A DNA stretch of 40,430 bases from contig NZ_FCOX02000062.1 of the NCBI RefSeq assembly GCF_900044055.2, positions 1 through 40,430 on the forward strand, read 5' to 3'. The notes under the pieces were generated by a model, which saw only the letters and a list, made by a program, of their open reading frames with translations, made no database searches and was not told the DNA's origin. The position numbers were made by a program, and so were the translations under genes. Source of the DNA: Caballeronia calidae. GTDB lineage: Bacteria > Pseudomonadota > Gammaproteobacteria > Burkholderiales > Burkholderiaceae. Below, piece by piece: positions 14,695 to 23,073 of this stretch; the stretch's first letter is position 1, and every line of letters starts with the position of its first letter.

Positions 14695-15702
14695 TCAGGC
14701 AAAGTGGCAGGCCACGCGCTGCGGCGCGCCGGAACGATGAATCAGGGCCGGCGTCGATTGCGCGCAGATGTCCCGCGCCATCCAGCAGCGCGTGCGAAAG
14801 CGGCAGCCGCTCGGCGGATCGGTCGGGCTCGGCAGATCGCCGGTCAGCACGCGCGGCGCGCGCGCACGCTCGACGCGCGGATCGGGAACGCTGGCGCTAT
14901 CGACAAGCGCCTGCGTATACGGATGCCGCGGCGCCTGCAGCACATCGCGCGCGGTGCCGGATTCGACCACGCGGCCCATGTACATCACCGCGATGTCGTG
15001 CGAGATGTTGGCGACCACGGCCAGATCGTGCGACACGAACACGTACGACACGCGCAGATCGTCCTGGAGCTCGCGCAGCAGATTGACCACTTGCGCCTGC
15101 ACGGAGACATCGAGCGCGGACACCGGCTCGTCGCAGATCACCACGCGGGCCGGGCGCACCAGCGCCCGCGCGATGCCCACGCGCTGCTGCTGCCCGCCCG
15201 ACAGCGAATACGGATAGCGCGACGCATGCACCGCGTTCAGCCCGACGCGTTCGAGCATCGAGATCACGCGCGCGGCGCGCTCTTTTTTCGGCAGATGCGC
15301 CTCGTGAATATCGAGCGGCTCGCGCACGATCTCACCGATCTTGAGGCGCGGGTTGAGCGCGGTGTAAGGCGACTGGAACACCATCTGCACGTCGCGCATC
15401 ACCTCGCGCCAGCGCTCGCCGTGCAACTGCGAGATGTTGACGCCGCCCACGTGCAGCGTCCCGGCGCTCGGCGCAAGAATGCCGACGAGCATGCGCGAGA
15501 GGGTCGACTTCCCGCAGCCCGATTCGCCGACGATGCCGAGCGTCTTGCCGCGCCCGAGCGAAAGGGTCACGTCATCGACTGCGTCGAGCATCAGCGGCCG
15601 CGCCGGCCAGGGGCGCGAGATCCGAAAGCGCCGGCACAGGCCGGACGCATGCAGCGCCGGAACCTCGTCGGCGGGCGTCGTCAGTTCATGCACGTTCTGC
15701 AT
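14695..15702 (-). CDS. Peptide/nickel-type ABC transporter ATP-binding protein (DppF-like)
   Basis: A 335-residue cytoplasmic ATPase of the oligopeptide/dipeptide importer class. Motifs are: Walker A GESGCGKSTLS, Q-loop MVFQSPYTALNPR, signature LSGGQQQRVGIARAL, Walker B VICDEPVSALDV, and switch His in FVSHDL. The C-terminal oligopeptide-ABC extension has the cysteine-containing GCRFRTRCWMARDIC that binds an Fe-S cluster in some family members. It overlaps the upstream DppD-like gene by 17 bases, has GAGGTGA before its ATG, and works as a heterodimer with it. It is closest to DppF/OppF by the PYTALNPR and VSALDVSVQAQV patterns. Confidence 0.94.
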   Translation of the reverse strand: MQNVHELTTPADEVPALHASGLCRRFRISRPWPARPLMLDAVDDVTLSLGRGKTLGIVGESGCGKSTLSRMLVGILAPSAGTLHVGGVNISQLHGERWREVMRDVQMVFQSPYTALNPRLKIGEIVREPLDIHEAHLPKKERAARVISMLERVGLNAVHASRYPYSLSGGQQQRVGIARALVRPARVVICDEPVSALDVSVQAQVVNLLRELQDDLRVSYVFVSHDLAVVANISHDIAVMYMGRVVESGTARDVLQAPRHPYTQALVDSASVPDPRVERARAPRVLTGDLPSPTDPPSGCRFRTRCWMARDICAQSTPALIHRSGAPQRVACHFA

Positions 15703-16702
15703 ACTTCACCTCATCCGGAGAGAACCGGCATAACGTCATGCGGCCATCGGCGAACACGATCGGCCGCGGCAGTTCCGCCGCGCATTCCGGCACCGCGAGC
15801 GGGCAGCGCGGATGGAACGCGCACCCTTGCGGAATCGCCTGCGGCGAGGGCGGCGCGCCCGCGATCGCGCGCAGCGCCTCGCCCGGGCAATCGAGACGCG
15901 GCATCGCCTTGAGCAGGGCGCGCGTGTATGGATGCGCGGGCGCATCGAACACGTCGGTGACGGGGCCGGTTTCGACCGCGCGCCCGGCGTACATCACCAG
16001 CATGCGATCGGCCATGCGCGCCACGACGCCCATGTCGTGCGTGACGATCAGCACCGCCATGCCCAGCTCGCTGCGCAGGCGCATCAGCAGCTGCAGGATC
16101 TGCGCCTTGATGGTGGCGTCGAGCGCGGTCGTCGGTTCGTCGGCGATCAGCAGATCGGGTTCGAGCGCCAGCGCGATCGCGATCAGCGCGCGCTGGCGCA
16201 TGCCGCCCGAAAACTCGTGCGGATAGTGATGCACGCGCTCCTCCGGCGACGGAATGCCCGTCAGCGCCAGCAGCTCGACGGCGCGCCGCATGGCCGCGCG
16301 GCGCGGCATGCCGCGATGAACCATCAGCGTCTCGGCGATCTGGAAGCCGACCGTCGTGCACGGATTGAGCGCCGCGAGCGCGTCCTGGCTGATCAGCGCC
16401 ATGCGCTCGCCGCACAGCCGGCGGCGCGCGCGCGGCGAGAGCGTCATGATGGGCTGACCGGCCAGCGTGATCCGGCCGGTCGTGATCGCGCCAGCGGACA
16501 GCAGGCCCATCACCGCCTGCGCCATCGTCGACTTGCCCGAGCCCGACTCGCCGATCACCGCGAAGACTTCGCCGCGCGCGAGGCGAAAGCTCAGATCGCG
16601 CACCACCCGCACGTCGCCGGCGCGGGTGCCGAACGACACGTTCAGGTCGGCGACGTCGAGGATGGGCGTATCCGCCTCGCTGCGCAGTGTGGACACGTTC
16701 AT
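15686..16702 (-). CDS. Peptide/nickel-type ABC transporter ATP-binding protein (DppD-like)
   Basis: A 338-residue ATPase partner of the DppF-like protein. Walker A is GESGSGKSTMA, the Q-loop region ALISQDALAALNP, the signature FSGGMRQRALIAIAL, Walker B LLIADEPTTALDATIK, and the switch VTHDMGVVA. The C-terminal extension carries GCAFHPRCPLAVPEC. The FSGGMRQR signature and the TTALDVT-like Walker B region are those of DppD/OppD. The start overlaps the stop of the substrate-binding protein gene by four bases (ATGA), so translation is coupled. The GC content and codon bias match the rest of the operon. Confidence 0.94.
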   Translation of the reverse strand: MNVSTLRSEADTPILDVADLNVSFGTRAGDVRVVRDLSFRLARGEVFAVIGESGSGKSTMAQAVMGLLSAGAITTGRITLAGQPIMTLSPRARRRLCGERMALISQDALAALNPCTTVGFQIAETLMVHRGMPRRAAMRRAVELLALTGIPSPEERVHHYPHEFSGGMRQRALIAIALALEPDLLIADEPTTALDATIKAQILQLLMRLRSELGMAVLIVTHDMGVVARMADRMLVMYAGRAVETGPVTDVFDAPAHPYTRALLKAMPRLDCPGEALRAIAGAPPSPQAIPQGCAFHPRCPLAVPECAAELPRPIVFADGRMTLCRFSPDEVKYAERA

Positions 16703-18249
16703 TTCGCCGAAACCTTGACCGTGGCGAGGTCAAAGTTGTCGCCGAAGCGTGCGTCCCACTGGAGCCGCTTCGAGAAGCCGTAGATCGATGCCGCCTGCCA
16801 CACCGCCGCGACGTAATAGCGGTCGTGCACCAGTTGCTGCGCGGCCTTCCAATCCTCGGCGCGCTTCGCGTCGTCCATCTGGCCGGCGGCCTGCGCGGCC
16901 AGCTTGTCGAACTCGGGGTCGGCGGTCACGCTGAGCGGCGAGCTCGAGTTGAGAAACGAGTTCATCTTGCTCGCGTCGCCCTCGCCGAAATCCCAGCCGA
17001 TGATGTAGAACGGCCCGCCGCTGCGGCTCTGCATCATGCCGATCAGACGGCCCCACTCCATGACCTGCGGCGTGATTTTGAAGCCCGTCGAGTTGAGCTG
17101 GGCGTTGATCGCCTGATAGATGTCGCGGTCGTTCACGTAGCGGCCATCCGACGTGTACGTCTTGAGCTCGATCGCCTTGCCGTCGAGCTGCGCCTTGGCG
17201 TCCTTGCGGTCGGTCGGATACGGCCTGATCGCCTTGTCGTACTGCACGACGGTCGGCGCCATCGGCGGCCCCAGCACGCGGCCGTACTTGCCGAGCAGAT
17301 GCGTCACGATGTTGTTCATGTCGAGCGACTCGACGAACGCCTTGCGCACCTTGATGTCGTTGAACGGCGGCTTGCGCGAATCGAGCAGCAGCGTGTGCAC
17401 GAGCCCGTCCATGCTGGAGATGACCTTCGCGTTCTGCGACTTGTCGATGCGATCGACATCCGCGATCGGCACGCGCTGGATGATGTCCACTTCCCCTTGC
17501 AGCAGCGCGTTGACGCGCGTCGAGTTCTCGGGCACGAAGGTGAAGCGCCCGACCGAGACGTCCGGCGCGGTGCCCCAGTACGTCGGATTGCGTTCGAGCG
17601 TCAGCGCACTGCCCTTGCGCCATTCGGTCAGCTTGTACGGGCCCGATCCGAGCGGCTTGTCGTTCGCTTCCTGCTGGCTATGCGATTCGAAGTAGTGCTT
17701 CGGCACGATGAACACCCGCCCGCTGCCGCCGATGGGCTGCATGCGACGCGGCAGCAGCGGATCGGGCGTCTTCGTGCGGATGTCGACCGTGGTCGGATCG
17801 ACGACGATTACCTCCGAGATCGACGCGATCTGCGACGCGTGCGGCGAATTCGTCGCCGGGTTGAGGATGCGGTCGATCGAAAATTTGACGTCTTCCGCGG
17901 TCAGCGGCTTGCCGTCCTGGAACTTGACGTCGCTGCGCAGCTTGAATTCCCACAGCGTCGGCTCCTTGAGCGTGTACGACGTGGCCACGTTCGGCAGCAG
18001 CTTGCCGTTGCTGGGATCGAGCGCGAGCAGCGTGTCGTAGATCTGGCTCATGATCGCCATGTCGGGGCCATTGGCCGTGCGCGCCGGATCGAGCTGATCG
18101 ATGCCGCCGCTCAGCGCCACGCGCACTTCGGCGCCCGCCGGCGGCGCGGCGTGCGCGGCCGGCAGATTCACGCAGAGGAGCACCGCGCATGTCAGCGCGC
18201 GCCACGCCTTCGCCAGGGAATTTGCTGCAACTGGTTCTCCCGCTTTCAT
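16699..18249 (-). CDS. Periplasmic substrate-binding protein of the ABC importer (SBP_bac_5 family)
   Basis: A 516-residue protein with a signal peptide (basic start, hydrophobic ALTCAVLLCVNLPA, likely cleavage after AHA near residue 34). It then has the DppA/OppA/NikA-type binding domain. The early motif RVALSGGIDQLDPARTANGP and the family signature DVKFQDGKPLTAEDVKFSID are both clear. It captures the substrate in the periplasm and delivers it to the membrane pair encoded upstream. The gene sits unusually between the permease genes (51-base gap) and the ATPase genes, giving the order B-C-A-D-F rather than A-B-C-D-F. AGAGGTAG precedes the ATG. Ligands of this family range from peptides to nickel, opines and glutathione. 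Given the enzymes nearby, a modified amino acid or short amide is likely, but this is inference. Confidence 0.93.
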   Translation of the reverse strand: MKAGEPVAANSLAKAWRALTCAVLLCVNLPAAHAAPPAGAEVRVALSGGIDQLDPARTANGPDMAIMSQIYDTLLALDPSNGKLLPNVATSYTLKEPTLWEFKLRSDVKFQDGKPLTAEDVKFSIDRILNPATNSPHASQIASISEVIVVDPTTVDIRTKTPDPLLPRRMQPIGGSGRVFIVPKHYFESHSQQEANDKPLGSGPYKLTEWRKGSALTLERNPTYWGTAPDVSVGRFTFVPENSTRVNALLQGEVDIIQRVPIADVDRIDKSQNAKVISSMDGLVHTLLLDSRKPPFNDIKVRKAFVESLDMNNIVTHLLGKYGRVLGPPMAPTVVQYDKAIRPYPTDRKDAKAQLDGKAIELKTYTSDGRYVNDRDIYQAINAQLNSTGFKITPQVMEWGRLIGMMQSRSGGPFYIIGWDFGEGDASKMNSFLNSSSPLSVTADPEFDKLAAQAAGQMDDAKRAEDWKAAQQLVHDRYYVAAVWQAASIYGFSKRLQWDARFGDNFDLATVKVSAK

Positions 18250-18300
18250 GAGCTACCTCTTCAAGTTGAGATGCGTCAGTGGGTGAGGGACACGGCGTCG

Positions 18301-19182
18301 TCAGCGCCGGTTCAGCTTCGGATCGGACGAATCGCGCAGCTGTTCGCCGAGCACATTGATCGACAGCACGAGCAGAAAAATGCAGGAACCCGGAAACACG
18401 GTGAGCCACCAGGCAGTGTCCATGTAGTCGCGGCCTTCGCTCAGCATGCGTCCCCACGTGGGCGTGTCGGTCGGCACGCCGAGGCCGACGAAACTCAGGC
18501 CGCTTTCCATCACGATCGCCGTGCCGAGCGCGAAGGTGGCGAGCACGAGCACGTTCGGCAGCACATTGGGCAGGATGTGGCGCAACAGCACCCGCCAGGT
18601 GCTGCCGCGCATCACGAGCACGGCCTCGACGTATTCGAGCTGGCGGATCTGGTTGGTGTCGGAGTACGTCACGCGCGCGAACGGCACCCAGCTGCCGAGT
18701 GCGATAACCGCGATCACGAGCGGCACGCTCGGGCTCAGGATGCCGACGATGGTGATCGCGAGCAGAAAGAACGGAAACGACAACTGGATGTTCGACAGAT
18801 ACAGCAGTAGGTCCGCGACGCGCCCGCCGCGATAGCCCGCTAACACGCCCGCGCAGATCCCGATCGCGGCGGCCAGCGCGACCGCCGCGATCGACACGAA
18901 CAGGGCGGGCCGCGCGCCCATGATGAGCAGCGACAGCACGTCGCGCCCGAGCGCGTCGGTGCCGAACCAGTAGCGCCCTTCCGCGCCCGTCGCGCCGGCG
19001 GGAAGCAGGCGGCTGCCGAGATCCTGGAAGGTCGGGTCGAACGGCGTGATGGCATCGCCGCCGAGCGCCGCGACGAGCGTGAGCATCAGGAAGGCGATGC
19101 AGAACACGATCATCATCGGCTGGCGCGCGACACGCCGGCGCAGCCGCGCCCAGGGCGAAATGGAGAGCGTGGAGGGAGTCAT
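18301..19182 (-). CDS. Peptide/nickel-type ABC transporter permease (DppC-like)
   Basis: A 293-residue inner-membrane permease. It has an N-terminal OppC-type segment (RRVARQPMMIVFCIAFLML), then HPFGTDxxGRD-like YWFGTDALGRDVLS. The binding-protein-dependent transport domain with about five further membrane helices comes next. The EAA-like loop that contacts the ATPases is visible around EAVLVMRGSTWRVLLRHILP. GAGGAAAAC precedes the ATG, which overlaps the stop of the DppB-like gene by four bases. It forms the channel together with that protein. No truncation is evident. Confidence 0.94.
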   Translation of the reverse strand: MTPSTLSISPWARLRRRVARQPMMIVFCIAFLMLTLVAALGGDAITPFDPTFQDLGSRLLPAGATGAEGRYWFGTDALGRDVLSLLIMGARPALFVSIAAVALAAAIGICAGVLAGYRGGRVADLLLYLSNIQLSFPFFLLAITIVGILSPSVPLVIAVIALGSWVPFARVTYSDTNQIRQLEYVEAVLVMRGSTWRVLLRHILPNVLPNVLVLATFALGTAIVMESGLSFVGLGVPTDTPTWGRMLSEGRDYMDTAWWLTVFPGSCIFLLVLSINVLGEQLRDSSDPKLNRR

Positions 19183-20096
19183 GTTTTCCTCAGCCGCGGA
19201 TTCACGATCCGGATCACGATTTCAACGAGTACCGTGATGACCGCGAAGATCACGGCGACATAGGCGACCACGCCCTGAATGATGGGGAAATCGCGCCGCT
19301 GGATCGATTCGATGGCGAGCCGTCCGATGCCCGGCCACGAGAACACCGTCTCGGTCAGCACCGCGCCGCCGAACAGCGAGCCGATCTCCAGCGCGATCAG
19401 CGCCAGCACCGGCACGATGCCGTTGCGCATCACGGTCCGGAAGATCACGCGGCGCTCGGGCATGCCTTTCGCGCGCGCCGCGTTGACGTAGCTCGCGGGT
19501 AGCACTTCGAGCATCGACGAACGCGTGAGCCGCGTGATGCCCGGAAACACGAACAGCGCCAGCGTGATCGACGGCAGCACGAGATGCCGCCAGCCGCCGA
19601 TGCCGTAGGTCGGCAGCCAGCCCAGGCCGACCGCGAAGATCTGGATCATCAGAAGGCCCATCCAGAACGACGGCACCGACGCGCCCATCACGCTCACGAC
19701 CTGCACCGACCGGTCGAGCAGCCCGCCGCGCCGCGTCGCCGCGAGCACGCCGAGCGGGATCGCGAACACCAGCGCGATCACGAGCGACGTGCACGCGAGC
19801 AGCACCGTGTTCGGCAGGCGCCGCATGATGATGGCGGTCACGGTGTCGCCGTCGAAGTACGAGCTACCGAACTCGCCCTGCGCGGCGCCTTCCATGTAGT
19901 TCAGATATTGCCGCGGCACCGGCTTGTCGAGCCCGAGCTGCTTCTGCAGCGCGAGACGCTGTTCGGCGCTCGCGTCCTGCGGAAGGATCTGCGCGGTCGG
20001 ATCGCCGCTCAGGCGCACCATGAAGAACGTGAGCGTCATCGCCGTCAGCACGACGCACAGGCCCAGCCCGATCTGCTTGCCGATGAGATGCAGCAT
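19179..20096 (-). CDS. Peptide/nickel-type ABC transporter permease (DppB-like)
   Basis: A 305-residue inner-membrane permease of DppB/OppB type. The conserved N-terminus reads LTFFMVRLSGDPTAQILP, followed by QLGLDKPVPRQYLNYM. The family motif near the centre is DRSVQVVSVMGASVPSFWMGL. The EAA loop is AARAKGMPERRVIFRTVMRN. The ATG at 20096 is chosen because AAAGGA precedes it and MLHLIGKQIGLGL is the expected first membrane helix; a longer in-frame reading would run into the upstream gene. The gap to the preceding enoyl-CoA hydratase gene is only four bases, which ties the transporter and the CoA enzymes into one transcript. Confidence 0.94.
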   Translation of the reverse strand: MLHLIGKQIGLGLCVVLTAMTLTFFMVRLSGDPTAQILPQDASAEQRLALQKQLGLDKPVPRQYLNYMEGAAQGEFGSSYFDGDTVTAIIMRRLPNTVLLACTSLVIALVFAIPLGVLAATRRGGLLDRSVQVVSVMGASVPSFWMGLLMIQIFAVGLGWLPTYGIGGWRHLVLPSITLALFVFPGITRLTRSSMLEVLPASYVNAARAKGMPERRVIFRTVMRNGIVPVLALIALEIGSLFGGAVLTETVFSWPGIGRLAIESIQRRDFPIIQGVVAYVAVIFAVITVLVEIVIRIVNPRLRKT

Positions 20097-20100
20097 GACG

Positions 20101-20928
20101 CTAGGTCCTTTCGGAGGCTTTGCCGCCGGCGTAGTACTGCGTGCGCCACGCAATCCCGGCGCTCGGACCTTCCTGCATCACGCGGCGCTGGAATTCGCTG
20201 CGCGCTTCGTCGTCCATGAACGAGAGATACGCGGCGGCTTCCACCCAGCTGTCGATATGCGCGGCCATCCCCTGCGCCTCGTAGGCGCGGTTGATGCCCA
20301 CCTTGTTGATGGTCACCGCCGACGGCGGCAGACGGCACAGCGTCTGCGTCAGCGATTCGACGGCGGCGTCGAGCGCATCGTCCGCCACGACCGCGCTGAC
20401 GATGCCCATGCGCAGCGCCTCGGCCGCCGTGAACTGCCGGCCGGTCAGAAGGATGTCCTTGGCGATCTTGTGATTGACGAGCCACGGCACCATCATGAAC
20501 GCGGGACCTTCGCCGAACAGGATCTCCGGCTCGCCGAGGCGGCAGCTTTCGGCGGCGATCGTGAAGTCGCACGGCAGCACCAGTTCGAACGCGCCGCCCA
20601 TGCAGTAGCCGTGAATCGCCGCGATCACCGGCTTCTTGCAGCGCCACACCGCCCAGCGCGCCCGGTTGGCGATTTCGTGCAGCGAATGCAGCCGCTCCTC
20701 GTGCGTGCGGTCGCCCATTTCGAGCGTCAGATCGAAGCCCGCCGAGAACGCCCGGCCATTGCCGCGCAGCACGATCGCGCGGCAGGCGGGATCGGCGCTG
20801 GCTTGCGTCACGCGTTCGCCGATGAACGCGTAGATCTCCGGCGTCAGCGCATTGAGCTTTTCGGGGCGGTTCAGCGTGATCGTCATCACGTTGTCCCGCG
20901 TCTGGACCAGCGGCATCGGAATAGTCAC
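20101..20928 (-). CDS. Enoyl-CoA hydratase/isomerase family protein (second of two)
   Basis: A 275-residue crotonase-fold protein. The oxyanion-hole segments are visible: GRAFSAGFDLTLEM and AAIHGYCMGGAFELVLPCDF. The catalytic-region pattern EPEILFGEGPAFM retains the usual Pro-Glu. The GTG at 20928 is preceded by AAGGAG and overlaps the stop of the acyl-CoA synthetase gene by four bases; an internal ATG at 20916 is the alternative. Members hydrate 2-enoyl-CoA, shift double bonds, or cleave hydroxyacyl-CoA such as feruloyl-type substrates. Placed between the synthetase and the importer genes, it probably acts on the CoA thioester made by the synthetase. Confidence 0.92.
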   Translation of the reverse strand: MTIPMPLVQTRDNVMTITLNRPEKLNALTPEIYAFIGERVTQASADPACRAIVLRGNGRAFSAGFDLTLEMGDRTHEERLHSLHEIANRARWAVWRCKKPVIAAIHGYCMGGAFELVLPCDFTIAAESCRLGEPEILFGEGPAFMMVPWLVNHKIAKDILLTGRQFTAAEALRMGIVSAVVADDALDAAVESLTQTLCRLPPSAVTINKVGINRAYEAQGMAAHIDSWVEAAAYLSFMDDEARSEFQRRVMQEGPSAGIAWRTQYYAGGKASERT

Positions 20929-23066
20929 GTCGGCTCCTTGTCGTTCAAAGCGATCGCGGCATCGACCGGAATCAGATCCCGGCCGACGATCATGACGGGG
21001 TTGCACTCCACGCTCTCGATCGCGGGATCGGAGCACAGCGCGGCGTTCAGCTGATTGAGCAGGTCGGCGAGCGGACCGGGCGGCACGGCGGGCTCGCCGC
21101 GGAATTCGCCCCATGCGCGGGCGCTGGTGAGCCGCGCCAACGCGCGCGCCACGCGTGCGGGCGTGGCCGGCAGCAGGACCACGGCGACATCGTCGAGCGC
21201 TTCGGCGAGCACGCCGCCGAGACCGACGATGCCCAGCGACACGAGCGACACATCCCGCCGCACGCCGACGATCAGTTCGCGGCGCCGTCCGAGATCGCGC
21301 GTCACGGTGAATCCCTGTAGCGTGTGCGCGCCGGGCGCCTGCGCGACGCTCGCCGAGATCCCCCGCGCCGCGTCCTGCACGGCGCGGGCATCGCCCAGTC
21401 CGGTGCGCACGCCGCCGAGATCGCTCTTGTGCGCGACGCCCGGCAAAATCGCCTTCACGACGGCCGGATAGCCGATCCGCTCGCTGGCTTCGGCCGCGGC
21501 TTCCGGCGAATCGGCGGTGAGCACGACGGGCAGCTTCACGTCGTATCCGGCGAGCAAGGCGTACGCGCCGACTTCGGTGGCGTAATCGCGCGATGCGGCG
21601 TCCGCCACGGTCGGCCGCGCAGGCTCCGCGCGCCGGGGCAGCGGCTCGCCGGCCCGCGCGAGAAAGCGCCCGCGCTGCCGGAGCGCCGCGAGCGCCACGC
21701 CGATCGACGCAATCGAATCGAAGCACGGCACGCCCGACTCGCGCATCGCCGTGAACGAAGGATGCGAGCGGTCCGCATACGGCGTGTAGAACACGATCGG
21801 CTTGCCGAGCTTCGCCTGCAACGCGCCGAGCAGCGGCGCCGCGCTCACGTAGTCGTGCGGGCTGTCCTTGCCGAGCCGGCCTTCCTTCCACAGACCGTAG
21901 AGGCCGTAGTTCACGGCGGCGTCGAGCGACGGACACATCGTCATGACCAGTTCGGTCAGGGAGGAGAACAGGCTCGGATCGTTGATGAAAGCGCCGGTCA
22001 TGTCGACGGGATTCTTCTTCGGCGCCCACGACGGCAGGAGGCCGCTCAATCTGTCGACGAGTTCGACGGGGAATTCCGGCACCTTCAGGCCCACCGATTC
22101 CACCTCGTCGGTGCAGACCGTCGAGTGGCCGCCGCCGGAGCCGACAATCGCGACATCGTCGCCGGTCATCGGCGGGCAGCGCATCAAGGCTTCGGCGACC
22201 GGCAGCAGATGCTCCATCTGCGTGACCTCGACGATGCCCGCTTCCTCGAACAGCGCGCAATAAACCCGCTCCGCCGACGACAGCGACGCCGTATGCGATT
22301 CCGCCGCGCGCCGCCCCGCCGACGCCCGGCCGCCCTTCAGCACGACGATCGGCTTGATGCGGCTCACCCGCGAGCAGATTTCGAAGAAGCGGTCGCCGCT
22401 TCCCGGGCGCAGCCCTTCGAGATAGATCGCGATGACGCGCGTGTCGTCGTCCTGGCCGAGATAGTCGATGTATTCGTGCATCGGGATATCGGCCTGATTG
22501 CCGAATCCGACGAAGCACGAAAATCCGAGATCGTGTTTGCGCGCCTGATCCCACAGCGTCACCGCGACGTTGCCGCTCTGGGACACGAACGCCACTTTGC
22601 CGGCCGGCAGCGGCGTGATTTCGGTCAGATTCAGGCCCCAGGGAAGATTGAACAGGCCCATGCAGTTCGGACCGACGATGCGCATGCCGTGCGCGTTGCA
22701 GGCACGCACCATGTCGGCCTGCAGGCGGGCGCCCTCCTCGCCCATCTCCGCGAAGCCGGCGGTGAACACGACCGCGAACGCCGCGCCGCGCGCCGCGGCC
22801 GCTTCGAGCACCGCGAGCGTCTGCGCCGGTCCGAGCAGATTGAAGGCGACGTCGATATCGGCCGGCTGATCCTTCGCGTCGGTGTGGATCGTGTGGCCCT
22901 CGAGTTCGCCGGCCTGCCTGCCGAGCAGCGAGATCTGCCCGCTGAATCCCGCATCGAGCAAGGCGCGCAGGAACTTATAGCCCGCCTTGTCCGTGTCTCT
23001 CGATACCCCGAGCAACGCGACGTGCTGCGGCTTGAACAGGCGATGCAATGGGTGTTGGGTGGCCAT
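20925..23066 (-). CDS. Acyl-CoA synthetase, NDP-forming (acetate-CoA ligase/feruloyl-CoA synthetase type)
   Basis: A 713-residue fused-subunit acid-CoA ligase. Domains in order are: a CoA-binding Rossmann domain from residue 10 (FKPQHVALLGVSRDTDKAG), a succinyl-CoA-ligase-like flavodoxin domain (FVSQSGNVAVTLWDQAR) with the phosphorylatable His region ESHTASLSSAE, a second flavodoxin domain, and a C-terminal ATP-grasp domain (YPAVVKAILPGVAHKSDLGG) ending near ESVECNPVMI. The family makes acyl-CoA from acid, CoA and ATP, releasing ADP and phosphate; known substrates include acetate, pimelate, ferulate and aryl acids. The ATG at 23066 is chosen because the preceding codons have no homology. It starts seven bases after the first hydratase gene and overlaps the second by four. 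It is the CoA-activating step of cluster B. Confidence 0.92.
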   Translation of the reverse strand: MATQHPLHRLFKPQHVALLGVSRDTDKAGYKFLRALLDAGFSGQISLLGRQAGELEGHTIHTDAKDQPADIDVAFNLLGPAQTLAVLEAAAARGAAFAVVFTAGFAEMGEEGARLQADMVRACNAHGMRIVGPNCMGLFNLPWGLNLTEITPLPAGKVAFVSQSGNVAVTLWDQARKHDLGFSCFVGFGNQADIPMHEYIDYLGQDDDTRVIAIYLEGLRPGSGDRFFEICSRVSRIKPIVVLKGGRASAGRRAAESHTASLSSAERVYCALFEEAGIVEVTQMEHLLPVAEALMRCPPMTGDDVAIVGSGGGHSTVCTDEVESVGLKVPEFPVELVDRLSGLLPSWAPKKNPVDMTGAFINDPSLFSSLTELVMTMCPSLDAAVNYGLYGLWKEGRLGKDSPHDYVSAAPLLGALQAKLGKPIVFYTPYADRSHPSFTAMRESGVPCFDSIASIGVALAALRQRGRFLARAGEPLPRRAEPARPTVADAASRDYATEVGAYALLAGYDVKLPVVLTADSPEAAAEASERIGYPAVVKAILPGVAHKSDLGGVRTGLGDARAVQDAARGISASVAQAPGAHTLQGFTVTRDLGRRRELIVGVRRDVSLVSLGIVGLGGVLAEALDDVAVVLLPATPARVARALARLTSARAWGEFRGEPAVPPGPLADLLNQLNAALCSDPAIESVECNPVMIVGRDLIPVDAAIALNDKEPT

Positions 23067-23073
23067 GTTCGGA

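Noticed and set aside
13695..14925. GTATAC hexamers at about 13699 and 14918
   Set aside because: They lie inside coding sequence of operon B without the flanking T and A needed for the TGTATACA core, so they were not counted as GntR sites.
13537..15912. A 791-codon open frame on the plus strand, and similar long plus-strand frames at 16687-18810 and 21324-23249
   Set aside because: They are antisense to well-recognised minus-strand genes, are dominated by Arg, Ala and His, and show no family motif. Long antisense open frames are expected in DNA of this GC content.
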